From positions 42,065,682-42,129,681 of the forward strand of contig NC_052619.1 in the NCBI RefSeq assembly GCF_016545825.1: 64,000 nucleotides of DNA, given 5' to 3'. Below, piece after piece: positions 53,121 to 63,868 of the stretch. The position numbers and the translations under genes were made by a program. The notes under the pieces are model-generated. The model searched no databases and was not told where the DNA came from. It saw only the letters and a program-made list of their open reading frames with translations. The stretch's first letter is position 1. Each line of letters begins with the position of its first letter. The DNA comes from Eucalyptus grandis. Lineage: Eukaryota > Streptophyta > Magnoliopsida > Myrtales > Myrtaceae.

Positions 53121-53715
53121 GCGAGTCCAGGCTTCCTCCCCTGGTTTGCTTCATATCCGCTGCAACGACAAGTTTGCACATGGAGAACAAGATCATTGTT
53201 ATCGCGCTAAATGTGTTAACGATGAATAATCTTTAGGTGATTCTAGATGCATTTTTTAGGAGGAAAAGCGGAACCAACCTTCCGATGGTGATTGGATGGA
53301 ACGGTCTGTGGCTCTTCCAGAGGATCAACCAGCTGCAATTTGAGCTGCGGAGTTGAATCGAACTTGCTCAGCTGCATTAGGATTCAGAGCATTAGTTTCG
53401 GCCCTATGCTTATTTTCACGATCATGCTTTATGAAACGTTCATTATGACAAGGATTTCAGGAAAGTGATCTCAATGCTATTCCTTTCAATGTCCTCCTTA
53501 TTTGACAGATCGTCCTTGTGTCTCTCGGTAAATCGTCAAGAAGCGATATGGTGCGAAATTGAAGCTGGTTTTGGGATATCATTAGAATGTCTCCATAAGT
53601 TAAATCTGCATAAAATTGTGTAATCACGCTTTGCATATTCTCGAACTGATCATCTGACCATTTGATTGTGTGATGCACGGAAAAATGGAGGCGCTGAAAG
53701 AGGAGGTTGAGCAGT

Positions 53716-53903
53716 GACCGTGCCCAACTCAGGGCATTGGCAGAGGGGCCTTCCCATCCGATGAGAGCGACGTGCTTTACATCCATGGGAAACCGATCTG
53801 CAATTCCTGCTCCTTTTTTTTGTCTACACCGATTCAAAATGCTGAACTCTTTTGTCAGTTTCAATGTCTGCATATCATCGGTTGTTGAGTGCTTAACAAG
53901 CAT
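53716..53903 (-). pseudogene. RIC-like gene, CRIB-motif exon
   Basis: The minus strand encodes GIADRFPMDVKHVALIGW followed by EGPSANALSW, a good match to the CRIB motif of plant ROP-interactive RIC proteins (consensus form IGxPTDVKHVAHIGWDG). These proteins bind active ROP GTPases and steer actin or microtubules. The stretch is open but has no clear first exon. The matching block after UBL1 lacks about 600 bases here, so this exon was either lost there or gained here. Confidence 0.65.
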
Positions 53904-54469
53904 GATAATCGGTGTTTCTTTCCACTAAATGCCTCTTAAAAAAATCGAGTTCCCCTCCCAATTGATGCGATGGTAATTCTCTCGTCACGCGGCTTCAGAT
54001 GAAGGGGGATTGGATTAGATACGACTTCTTCTGTTAACACGATAACCAGCAGGCGATAAGCATTTCCTCTGCGACTAATTGTTGGTGTTGACATACTACT
54101 TAACTCATATTTACCGACTCGAAATGAGGGAAACGGAGTCAGCACGCATTGAATATATGCAAAATATATCTCAGGCCTTTGAGGAGGCCCTTCACTTTCA
54201 TCGGCATTCCCTCTGAGAACTAGCGGTCGTTCTAGGATGGCTCTGGAGCTTCAGTTAGGGGGAAGCATTAAGAAGGTCAGTTAACCATTCCAGACAAGAA
54301 GAAACTCGGAAAATTCTGTCACGCCAAACTCACATGTATGATTATGTTGAGAAAATGCCAAGGCAATCCAGCTCCTGTCGGTCGGACAATCAGTCAGGAA
54401 TAGAAGCTCGACCAGCTTGCCATTGTTCGGCCCGACTGGCGCAATGCCATTCTGAGGATCATTAAACAA

Positions 54470-54700
54470 GTTCAGTATGGGAGATCAAAAATGAAAATAT
54501 AAAAAAATTTTTTTATTTAAAATATTGTAAATAATGTTCACATTAGTTTAAGCTGTATCACATGAGATAAAAAGTATTCATGTCAACGGTTTCCAGCTAA
54601 AATTGGCCAGAATGATTATATTGACAAATTGTCAAAGGTTTAAGATTAAATTGACAAAGTTGAAACAGGTTTACGATTTTTTGGTAATTTTCCCTAAAGA
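54470..54700. repeat. AT-rich MITE-like copy beside LINE remnant
   Basis: This contains 'aattggccagaatgatta', 'attgacaaattgtcaaag' and 'tttttggtaattttccc', as in other copies in the window. It sits just before a LINE fragment, as at 48.0-48.85 kb, so the insertion may predate the block duplication. Confidence 0.5.
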
Positions 54701-55310
54701 TAAAGCCCCTGAGTATGCTATTTGTGATGGTAAAATCATCTTCTCATGGTTTGATCCACTGCATCTTTATGCGGCCATTTCTGGAGAAGTTTTCTGCTAG
54801 ATGGTTTATGATTTAGGGCTTTCATTGCAAGCCATAGATGGAGACTGGGTATGGCCAATTGCAAGTATGGCCAATTGCAAGATCAGAGCTTCTTCAAAGA
54901 AAATTGGCCGTGATTCAAGGTAAAAGCAAAAAAGTTTATGGTTTCATTTCAAGCGTGGAGTTGGAATGCGCTGCCACTGAGTTCGTTTCGGCCGGGACTC
55001 GGAGTTGAAGTGGGCTTGGAAAGGCAAATTCATCTCAAATATGATGTTTAAACTAGTGACTTGATGTGTTGCATGGCAGTAGCTTTGTGTTTTGTAGCAA
55101 TACTATTTTCTCTAAGATCCATTGTGATGTTTTTGTATGGGCTAAGAGATATTAAAGATTAGTGAAACCTGGCATCTCCACACCATGTGGGGTGTGTGGC
55201 CCTTGGAGGTTGATCGTAAAGTGAGGCTTGTTGCTGCATTTTGGTTACACTTTCTAGCAGATTTAACTCTGCTTTGTGCATCAGATCAATAAAACTGCCC
55301 AGCAAAGTAA
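54700..55310 (+). mobile_element. LINE remnant and tail (second block)
   Basis: Decayed coding sequence with an FDPLH phrase, a 16-base tandem duplication (tatggccaattgcaag, about 54850-54885) and the conserved tail 'agatcaataaaactgcccag'. It corresponds to 48860-49710 but is shorter. Confidence 0.6.
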
Positions 55311-55918
55311 AAGAAAAACCAGAAATGAGATTTCTTTTTAGCTCTTTTATTTTTTATTCTCCTTTTTCCTTTTTTGTGTTCGGATGATTTGACCCTCCAA
55401 AGCAGCAAAAGCAGTGACAAAGCAAGAAGAAAAAGGAGTAGGCGACTTTTCCATTCGCCCCATCCCTCTCCATCTTCTTCACGAAGTAATCGAACCGATC
55501 GTACAAGCAAAACCCATCACGCTCCATTTGCATCCTCAAAGGCTCTCGGACTTCAAAGCCGAAGAAGTTTGAGAACTGCAGGGACCGGGATTTTAGTTTA
55601 AAGATTTTGAGAATTATGATTAAATTTCTGAAATTTAGAAATTGAGTGTGAATGATTTTGGACGAAAATGCCCCTGTCCATGGTGTGAAGAATGGCACCT
55701 GACAGGCTGGTAGATTCGCGGAGATATAAAACACCATAAAAGTTACTTTGGAAGTCACTAATTCAGATTTTTTTTTTCCTTTTTGCGCTAATCACCACCT
55801 TTCTTTTTCTTTTTTTTCTTTTTTAACGAAAGATGATCACCATTTTCAAAGTGAAAAAGTGGACTTGCTGAATTTGTATTTTCTTAGTTTTATGAAACGA
55901 CCCTTTGAAAAAGGCAAA

Positions 55919-56359
55919 GGCCTAATTCCCTAAAAGAAGGGCCAAACTTTAGATCTAGTCTTAATTTTGAAGTGAACCTCTTTTTTTCTTCAAAAAAATC
56001 ACAAACTTTAGGTCCACTATCAAATCTACCACAAACTTTTTTTTGTTGAAAAGAAAAATCACCATTTTTTACTCTAATCTTAAATCTACCCCTATTAGCA
56101 GCCGTCGCCAATTTACATATTCTAGAACAGTTTTATTTTAAAATTAATTTTTCATTGATGTAAATTTGTTATTGATGTGGAAATGCCACGTCAAGTTGGG
56201 ATTGGACCATGGAGTAAATTTGAGAATAGATTAAAAGTTAGAGATGGTTTTTAGACAAAACAAAATTTAGGGTAGCTAAACTTAAAATTTCAGTAAAAAA
56301 AAGTTCGAGACAAAATTGAAAGTGGACTTAAAGTTTAGGGTACTTTTAGAGAATTATGC
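55919..56359. mobile_element. MITE upstream of UBL3
   Basis: Same family and same position relative to the gene as 50117-50475. It shares the terminus ggcctaattccctaaaa and the centre gatgtggaaatgccacgtca. It was probably present before UBL2 and UBL3 separated. Confidence 0.7.
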
Positions 56360-56453
56360 AAAAATACAGTATAAATAAAGGCTTATTATCTTTCACCGTT
56401 ACTACTTGCAAGTGAGGGAGAGGGAGTGGACGTGTTTTCATCTTTCTGCTCCG

Positions 56454-58694
56454 ATGGCTAATTCACCTTCTCAACTTCCACACTCTGCGCCTACGAATTC
56501 TGACGAAGAAGAGGTTCTTTCTCTCTCTGGGTTCTTATGTCGTGTTTTTCCCATATTTTCTGAACTTGGTCGGATCGAACGAGGTAAGCTAGAGAAAGGC
56601 AAGAAAATATAGTGGAAAAGAACCATTTTTAAGTGAAATGCCTTGTTGAAACAGGAAAATCAGTGCGGTCAGTATTTTATTTTATTTTTATTTTTTTATG
56701 TTACATGTTACCGTTCCATTTGAGATTTTGCTTGCCGAATTTCTAATTTCAAGGCAGTGGCTAATTAAATACTTGGAAAAAGTATAGGGGCTTTGTGATC
56801 GACTTGCTGTTCAGAACAGATACTCTCTCAGATTTTTTCAACTTTGTTCGTTTGATGGATGTTGATTCGATTTTTAGTTTGTCGCATCTTCGGAATCCAT
56901 TTGCCTTTTTTGGTTGCTTAGGTGAATCTGTACTTGAAGATCATCAAGACAACAGCCTTGAAAGTTAGGAGAGATTCGACCGTGAAGCATATCAAAGCAT
57001 CGATTCAAGACAAGGAACAAATCGATGAACATAGTCAGCTGCTTTTTTTCAGAGGAGATCATCTCGAAGATGGAAAAAGACTAATCGATTATGGCATCCA
57101 CGGTGACTCCACGCTCCATCTCATCCTTCAGGACTCGAACACAAGAACCGAATGGGCTAACCGAATGGGCGTTCAGCTAGGAATGGGTGATCCTCGCGTT
57201 GATGTTCCGATCGTTCAAGGCGATGAGCGTGAAGATCGTGGGCGTTCAGCCAGGAGGGCTAACCGGTTGAGAAAGGCCCGTGCTGCCTCGTGTGCGAGGG
57301 ATCCGAAGAGGGATCTAGAAAACCGTCTGACGGCCATAGAGGAGTCCGTCATGGATGTCCAGGCGTTCATGGACGACCTGCACCAGACCGTTGAAGGAGC
57401 GGAAGCCAGTAGGGAGGAGTTCTTGGCCGAAGTGCAAGAGCTCCAAGCCGGCATGGGAGAGCTCTGTGTCGAGGTGCAAGGATTCTTCATGCATGAGCTG
57501 CAGCAGCGGGATGAGACTTGGGAAGCCGCGATGGCGGCCATGCGGGCGGAAATGGTGGAGATGAAGGGCAAGCTCGTAGAGCTTGAAGCAGCACGCGTGA
57601 ACGGGGTGATCACCATGCAGTCCCGTGCCGATGCACCCAAACCAAAGGAGTTCAAGGGCTCCCGGGTGGCAAAGGACGTGGACAACTTCCTATGGTACAT
57701 GGAGCGATACTTCCAGACCATGGGGACAACCGACGACGTGATCCGGGTAAACACCGCAGCCATGTATTTATCTGATGATGCGCTGCTGTGGTGGAGACGT
57801 CGGTCGGATGGTAGGAATGGCAATCCTATTGTGACATGGGCTCGGTTCGTCGATGAGTTTCGGCGAACCTACTATCCCGCTTATGCGGAAGAGGAAGCCC
57901 GAGGGGAACTCAAGCGCCTAGAGCAGAAGGGCGGAGTTCGTGAGTATGTGAAGCGGTTCTCGGAGCTGCTGCTCCAAATCCCGTCCATGACCGAGACGGA
58001 GGCGTTCCACCAGTTCATGGGCGGACTCAAACCTTGGGTCAAGCAGGAGCTCAAACGGTGCAGTGCAACGGACCTCACCACAGCCACTTCTGTGGCCGAG
58101 TCCCTTGTTGAATATAGGCCGGCAACCACCACCAAGCCCGACTTTCGACCGAGAGAAAAGGCCACTGGTGGGGGAGATCGAGGCCGGTTCCCTCGACCAA
58201 ATGCTGGCAGACCACCGTCGACTCCTCATAGGAATCAACCCAAGTCGAGCAACGCAAGATACCAACACAAGGTACGCACATACAAGTGCTTCTTTTGTGA
58301 CGGTCCCCATATGGCTCGGGATTGCCCGAAGAGTGGAAAGTTGGCGGCCTTGTGCAAGGAGGACAAGCCGCGAGAGGAGGCGTGGTTGGGATCGTTGCGG
58401 ATCCTTGGAACGATCAAGGCCTCCAAGAAGGCCAAAGAACCGAAAGGAATGATGTTCGTAGACGTGAAGATCGGGGGTACCACGATGAGCGCACTCGTGG
58501 ATACCGGGGCGTCCGATCTGTTTGTATCCAAAGAGGCCGTGAAGAAGCTGCATCTTCCGGTCGAGGCAAATGAGTCCGGTTGGCTCAAGACGGTGAATTC
58601 CAGAGAAGTCCCGACCAGCGGCATGGCCAGGGGCGTGGAGTTTCACCTAGGTCCTTGGACCAGCAAAGAAGATATCGAGGTAATCCCCCCTTGA
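56454..58694 (+). CDS. UBL3 5' half fused in frame to chromovirus Gag-protease
   Basis: Exon 1 (56454-56513) encodes [20 protein letters not shown]. Exon 2 opens at 56922 with the first ubiquitin-like domain ([16 protein letters not shown] to LHLILQDS), and at 57137 continues without a break into retroelement sequence. The Gag part includes helical segments and a zinc knuckle C-x2-C-x3-H-x4-C at 58287-58328. The retroviral-type protease motif LVDTGASD follows near 58500. The frame ends at 58694, after a C run that seems one base too long. The predicted chimera of about 610 residues has a non-cleavable ubiquitin-like head on Gag. Whether it is expressed is unknown; chance in-frame joining has one chance in three. 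Confidence 0.7.
57134..57157. repeat. Left copy of a 24-base inverted repeat flanking the insertion
   Basis: These 24 bases are the exact inverse of 62262-62285 in the LTR. The first three (ctc) are shared with the UBL2 sequence, giving a microhomology at the junction. The last 12 bases (aaccgaatgggc) are repeated directly once more at 57159-57170. Confidence 0.9.
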
Positions 58695-58716
58695 TGACTA
58701 CGACTTCATACTCGGT

Positions 58717-60138
58717 TTGGGATTTCTCGACCGGATCAATGCGGGTGTCATGCCCTTCGCGGATTGCATATGCATTCTGGACAAGCGGTGCCAATGCATG
58801 GTCCCGATCTATCGTGAATCGGGACGCGATAGGAAAATGTTGTCAGCCATGCAGCTTGCTAAAGGGCTGAAGAAAGGCGAGGTGACCTTCTTGGCGGCAT
58901 TGAAGGAGGAGGGCGCAGAGGAAAGCTCGGTACCGGAAGAGGCATCCCGAGTCCTCGATGCCTTCCAAGATGTGATGCCACCCGAGCTGCCCAAGAAGCT
59001 GCCTCCTCGGAGAGAGGTTGACCACCGAATCAAGCTAGTACCCGATGCTCGACCACCGGCCATGGCTCCCTATCGCATGGCCCCGCCCGAGTTGGAGGAA
59101 CTGAGGAAACAGCTCAAAGAGCTGTTGGATGCTGGTTATGTTCGGCCATCCAAGGCCCCGTTCGGTGCCCCGGTCTTGTTCCAAAAGAAGCACGACGGAT
59201 CCCTCCGTATGTGTATCGACTATCGGGCACTGAACAAGCTGACCGTCAAGAATAAGTACCCGATTCCCCTTATTGCTGACTTGTTTGATCAGCTCGGAGA
59301 AGCCCATTGGTTCTCCAAGCTCGACCTTCGATTGGGGTATTATCAAGTGCGGATTGCTGAGGGGGATGAGCCAAAGACAGCATGTGTGACCCGCTATGGA
59401 TCATACGAGTTCCTTGTCATGCCGTTCGGCTTGACTAATGCGCCGGCTACGTTCTGCACACTCATGAACAAGGTACTGCATCCGTTCCTTGATCGGTTCG
59501 TTGTAGTTTATCTTGATGATATAGTGATATATAGCCGGACGCTCAAGGAGCATGTCGAACATTTGAGTCGAGTTTTTCGAACCCTTCGAGAAAACGACCT
59601 GTATGTGAAACGTGAGAAATGTGCCTTTGCACAAAAGGAAATTTCGTTCCTTGGGCACATCGTTGGGGGCGGACGTGTGCGGATGGACGCGGCCAAGATC
59701 CGTGCCATTGTTGATTGGGAGCCACCAACCAAGGTGACTAAGCTGAGATCCTTTCTTGGTCTCACGAACTACTACCGGCGCTTCATCCGAGAGTATTCGC
59801 GTCTCACCGTGCCACTCACGGATATGCTGAAGAAAGAAAGGCCGTGGGAGTGGACGGATCGGTGTCAAGAGACGTTCGAGCGGTTGAAGCGGACCATGAC
59901 CAAGGAGCCGGTGCTTATGCTGCCCAACTACACCAAGCCATACGAGGTGGAGACCGATGCTTCTGATTTTGCCATCGGTGGTGTCTTGATGCAAGAAGGT
60001 CATCCGGTGGCCTTCGAATCCCGAAAGTTGAATGATGCCGAGCGACGATACACGGTCCAAGAGAAGGAGATGACCGCGGTGGTGCACTTTGCCTTCGCAC
60101 ATGGAGGCACTATATCTTGGGGTCCCGGTTCGTCGTGA
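58717..60138 (+). CDS. Chromovirus reverse transcriptase and RNase H
   Basis: The open frame holds the pol polyprotein middle part: reverse transcriptase with [13 protein letters not shown] and the YLDD catalytic site (59509-59520), then RNase H with [14 protein letters not shown] and [14 protein letters not shown]. It is out of frame with the protease by one base in the C run at 58685-58690. The RNase H end breaks near 60088 and coding similarity continues in another frame to about 60340. The product would copy element RNA into DNA. The element is damaged and probably inactive unless the breaks are sequence errors. Confidence 0.85.
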   Translation: MGFLDRINAGVMPFADCICILDKRCQCMVPIYRESGRDRKMLSAMQLAKGLKKGEVTFLAALKEEGAEESSVPEEASRVLDAFQDVMPPELPKKLPPRREVDHRIKLVPDARPPAMAPYRMAPPELEELRKQLKELLDAGYVRPSKAPFGAPVLFQKKHDGSLRMCIDYRALNKLTVKNKYPIPLIADLFDQLGEAHWFSKLDLRLGYYQVRIAEGDEPKTACVTRYGSYEFLVMPFGLTNAPATFCTLMNKVLHPFLDRFVVVYLDDIVIYSRTLKEHVEHLSRVFRTLRENDLYVKREKCAFAQKEISFLGHIVGGGRVRMDAAKIRAIVDWEPPTKVTKLRSFLGLTNYYRRFIREYSRLTVPLTDMLKKERPWEWTDRCQETFERLKRTMTKEPVLMLPNYTKPYEVETDASDFAIGGVLMQEGHPVAFESRKLNDAERRYTVQEKEMTAVVHFAFAHGGTISWGPGSS

Positions 60139-60357
60139 GGACCGACAATGTGGCTACGAGCTACTTCCAAACCCGAAGAAGCTCGGCCAAACAAGCTCGG
60201 TGGCAAGACTTCCGGCCGAGTTTGATTATGTCTTTGGAGTATAAGCCCGGAAAGTCCAATTCCGTGGCCGACGCCCTAAGCAGGAAGTTCGAATTGGTCA
60301 ATGTGGTGAGCAGGCCCGACTGCCCGTGGGTTGATCGTATCAAGGAGGGGCTGAAGC

Positions 60358-61798
60358 ATGATCAAAGAGCCCAAGTCCTCTGCGATACGCCAAAGAGGGC
60401 TGACGATGATATTTTGGCATGAGGATGACCTCCTCTACACCAAAGGATGGCGACTCTATGTGCCGCTCCACGGGAAACTTCGGAAGGAAGTCCTAAAAGA
60501 GTGCCACGACTCCAAATGGGCGGGACATCCGGGGATCCACCGCACCATGGCGCTTGTTGAAGATCAATACTTCTGGCCGCAAATGCGGGATGATGTGGAG
60601 ACATACGTGCGGACGTGCCTTATCTGCCAACAAGACAAGATAGAGCAACGGCCTCGCGGGGCTCCTTGAACCGTTGCCCATCCCGGAACGTCCATGGGAG
60701 AGCGTCTCCATGGACTTCATCGTGAATCTGCCCAAGTCTGAAGGGTGTCGGGCTCTCATGGTTGTGGTAGATCGCCTCTCCAAATATGCGACGTTCGTGC
60801 CAACCACAATGGAATGCCCAGCCGAGGAAGCTGCCAAGCTGTTCCTCAAGCACGTCGTCAAATATTGGGGTGTTCCACGCATGATCGTGAGCGATCGAGA
60901 CCCTCGGTTCACCGGATGGCTTTGGACCGAGCTCTTCAAGTTGCTGGGGACGAGTCTCAATCTCTCCACCAGCATGCATCCGCAGACCGACGGACAAACC
61001 GAGCGAGTGAATGGATTGCTAGAGATCTACCTTTGGCACTATGTGAGCAATACGCAGTTTAACCGGGCACGGCTGATTGACGTGGCCCAATTCTCTTACA
61101 ACTTGCAGCGGAGCGAGTCCACGAGTCAAAGCCCGTTCGAAATTGTGACCGGGCAGCAGCCGCTCACGCCAAGCGCAATCGCTTCGGGATATCGAGGAAG
61201 TAGCCCGGCCGCATACAAGCTCGCTAAGGAATGGGGTGAGCATGTGGACTTGGCCCGGGCGTGTCTGGATAGGGCCGCGAAACGCACGAAGAAATGGGCT
61301 GACAGAAAGCGACGGCATGTGGAGTTTCAGGTCAGGGACTTGGTGCTAGTCAAGTTGCACCTCGTCCTTCGGTACAGAAACGTGAACAAAGGGCTGATCT
61401 GTCGCTATGAAGGCCCTTTTCGAGTGATACAACGGATCGGAAAGGTGGCGTACAAGCTGGACATACCATCCAAGTTCAAGCTCCACCCCGTGTTCCATGT
61501 GAGCATGTTAAAACCGTTTCATGGGGATGAGGATGATCCGGATCGGGGCACATCGCAGCGAGCGCCCCTTGGGGTGAAGACCTCCTATGATCGGGATGTT
61601 GAGTGTATCATGGCGGATCGGACCATACGGAAGAAATATCGGGCAGCAAGGAAGGAGTACCTCGTCCAGTGGAGAGGCCTTCTTGAGAGTGAAGCAAGCT
61701 GGGAACCCTCCGAGACTCTGTGGGAATTCAAGGGGCACATCGAAGCCTTCCATGCCACGGACGCGACGAGGCGTCGCCGGATTAGGTGGGGAGAATGA
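60358..61798 (+). CDS. Chromovirus integrase with chromodomain, broken frame
   Basis: The N-terminal zinc-binding part (HPGIHRTM, CLICQQDK) is open to 60669. The catalytic core and C-terminus are open from 60674 to 61798, with a one-base shift between them near 60665. The core has SMDFIVNLPKSEG, IVSDRDPRFTG and the usual MHPQTDGQTERVNG stretch with the expected acidic residues. After the HPVFHVSMLKP phrase comes a chromodomain (EYLVQWRGLLESEASWEP) at about 61640-61760, which marks the chromovirus branch of Ty3/gypsy; such domains direct insertion to marked chromatin. Confidence 0.85.
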
Positions 61799-62330
61799 CA
61801 CGGCCCACGGACAAGCATGATCCAAGATCGTCCGTGAGGGATCGTGTCACGTACAAAGGGCTGCTCGGAAGCAGCCCACGAACGACCCATGAGCAGAACG
61901 AGCGGAAGGCCCATGCGCAGCCCGTGGGCGACCCCTGAGCGATGCTCAAGCAGCCCGTGACGGTTCAGCTGGTCGCGTGTCGACCGACCTGCAACCCCGA
62001 TCTTGCTTCGACGCACGCCCATGATCTCGCCCAAGGCTCCGACGAGCGCGACCCATGGACTTCCCAAGGGCCTGCCGGGTGCAGACCATCGAGTAGCCTT
62101 CGAGTAGTCTGGTGTATAGCGTGTAATGATTATACGGATTCAAAATGGACCGTCAGATCGGAGGGACGATCCACGGCCGAGAAACGACCCACTCTTGTAT
62201 AAATAGGGATCCCTCTCCCACCTTGTAACTAGTTCGTTCACAAGCAATATACACTCTCTTTGCCCATTCGGTTCTTGTGTTCGAGCGTGTGTGTGTGTAA
62301 GGCTGACTTGGGATCACCGATCTAGTCGCC
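61796..62330 (+). repeat. Probable single 3' LTR with promoter
   Basis: A purine-rich tract (aggtggggagaa, 61784-61795) comes right before TG at 61796, as expected for polypurine tract and LTR start. A TATA-like tataaatagg (62198-62207) lies where an LTR promoter should. The exact right border is unclear because the junction carries inverted filler sequence. From this promoter, transcription would run into the downstream half of UBL3. Confidence 0.65.
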
Positions 62331-62353
62331 TTGCTGGTCGAAGCAAGGCGACT
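62324..62353. repeat. 12-base hairpin at the right insertion junction
   Basis: agtcgccttgct, a 6-base loop, then its exact inverse. The loop and part of the left arm match the UBL2 sequence at 51197-51205, so the hairpin spans the LTR/UBL3 border. It may be templated filler made during end repair. Confidence 0.8.
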
Positions 62354-62978
62354 GGATACCATTCGAAATGTTAAATTGATGATTCAAACCAAGGAAGGGA
62401 TACGATTTGATGAGTTCGCTCTCATATTTGGTGGAAAGATGCTTGCAGAGGATAGGACCCTTGCCTCTCTCGACTTGCTGCCAGAGCTCACATTTCATTT
62501 GGTTTTCCATCCCAAAGATGATGTGTCCATTATTATTGACATGTCCAGTCACAGAGTCACATTAGGCGCTAAATCTTGGTACACTGTATGTGATGTCAAA
62601 GCCATAGCTGGAGCATTGATGTCTGCGCAGCTCGTGACTTTGCATTCGCATATGTTCTATCAGGGAAAGCTTCTTGAGGATCACAAGACATTAGCTTGTC
62701 ACAGTATTGCGGATGGCTCTGTCTTACAATTGGTGTTTCCATTTCAGATATTTGTCAAGTGCTTAAGTGGTAAGACTTTTGTTCTTCAGGTTTGCAAGTC
62801 TGACACGGTTAAGGAAGTGAAGAACAACCTTCGTCATAAGCTGCAGGAGCATGTGCCGTCCGAAAATCTCAAATTGTTTTATGTGGGAAAAAGTTTGGTT
62901 GATGATCTTGACCTGGCAAGTTATGGCATCCAGGCGAATTCGACTCTCTTTATGACTATTAGGTGCCTGGGAAAGTAG
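62331..62978 (+). pseudogene. UBL3 3' half (ubiquitin-like domains 2-4)
   Basis: An unbroken frame of about 215 codons continues the UBL array after the chromovirus. It starts inside domain 2 (first ATG at 62372) and covers HLVFHPKDDVSIIIDM (domain 3) and FQIFVKCLSGKTFVLQVCK (domain 4), ending TIRCLGK. It lacks its own promoter and first exon. The LTR promoter upstream could drive it, starting within domain 2. The frame has stayed open, so the insertion may be recent or the fragment may be used. Confidence 0.75.
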
Positions 62979-63100
62979 AAAATGAAGTACAAGCTTCTTC
63001 ATAAGGTGCAGGTGTGTACGCCAGCCGAACGGCACCATATTTCTTATATGGGAAAAAGGCTGGCTGATGACCATCCGGGCGGATTCGACTCTCTTTGACG
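62979..63100 (+). pseudogene. Extra domain-4 fragment after UBL3
   Basis: After the UBL3 stop, a second decayed copy of domain 4 follows (KLLHKVQVCTPAERHHISYM, then GKRLADDH). It is closer in wording to UBL2 domain 4 than to UBL3 domain 4. It indicates an unequal exchange or partial duplication. Confidence 0.7.
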
Positions 63101-63228
63101 TGTGGCGCCTGGAGGTTGATTGTAAAGTGAGGCTTGTTGCTGCATTTTGGTTCCTCTTCTAGCAGATTTAACTCTGCTTTGTACATTAGATCAATAAAAC
63201 TGCCCAGCAAAAAAAAAAAAAAAAAAAC
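63100..63228 (+). mobile_element. LINE tail with poly(A) before UBL4
   Basis: The shared LINE 3' end ('agatcaataaaactgcccag') ends in about 20 A, the clearest poly(A) tail of the three. It directly follows the extra domain-4 fragment. Confidence 0.7.
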
Positions 63229-63868
63229 TTTTTTTTTTTGTGTGTTCCGATGATTTGACCCTCCAAAGCAGCAAAAGGAGAAGGTAATTTCTCCATTCGC
63301 CCCTCTCTCCTTCTTCTTCACAAAGCAATCGAAGCGATGGTACAAACAAAATCCCGTCACGTCTTTCATTTGCGTCCGCAAAGGCTCTCAGACTTGAGAG
63401 CCAAACCTCACACGCAGTCTGAGAATTGCGGGGATTCGGATTTTAGTTTAAACAATTATGATTAAAATTCGAAAATTTTGAAATTGAATTTGAATAACTT
63501 TGGACGAAAATGCACCTATGGTACGAATAATGACACCTGACACTCACACGAGCATGGTAATTGTCCGGCGAAAGACCTGTATCATCGATGAGCTAGAGGG
63601 TCAATCAAGACAAAGTCACTAATTATAATCTTTTTCTTTTTGCAATAATCACCACTTTGTTTTTTTAGACGAAAGATAATCACCACTTTGGAAGTTACTT
63701 TGGGAAAAAGTGGACCTGCTGAAATTTTCTTTGTATTTCCTTAGCTATATGAAACGACCCTTTGAAAAAGGCAAAAGGTACAGTACAAATGAAGGCCTTT
63801 TTATCTTTCACCGTTGCTACTTACAAGTGAGGGAGAGGGAGCGGAAGTATTTTCATCGTTCTGCTCCA

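Larger units (their letters stand above)
57137..62330 (+). mobile_element. 5'-truncated Ty3/gypsy chromovirus inside UBL3
   Basis: A retrotransposon of about 5.2 kb with Gag, protease, reverse transcriptase, RNase H, integrase and a C-terminal chromodomain in Ty3/gypsy order, followed by one LTR. No 5' LTR and no tRNA primer-binding site are seen, so it is 5'-incomplete. Frame breaks lie near 58690, 60088, 60230, 60400 and 60665. Compared with UBL2, 48 bases of the target (equivalent to 51149-51196) are missing and no target duplication is present. This is not a standard integrase-made insertion. Confidence 0.9.

Noticed and set aside
57215..58646. Long minus-strand frames over Gag
   Set aside because: They are mirror readings of GC-rich Gag codons and hold no known domain.
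57137..62330. Full-length LTR retrotransposon with two LTRs
   Set aside because: Only sequence after the integrase looks like an LTR. The 24-base match at the left end is inverted, not direct, so it is not a second LTR.
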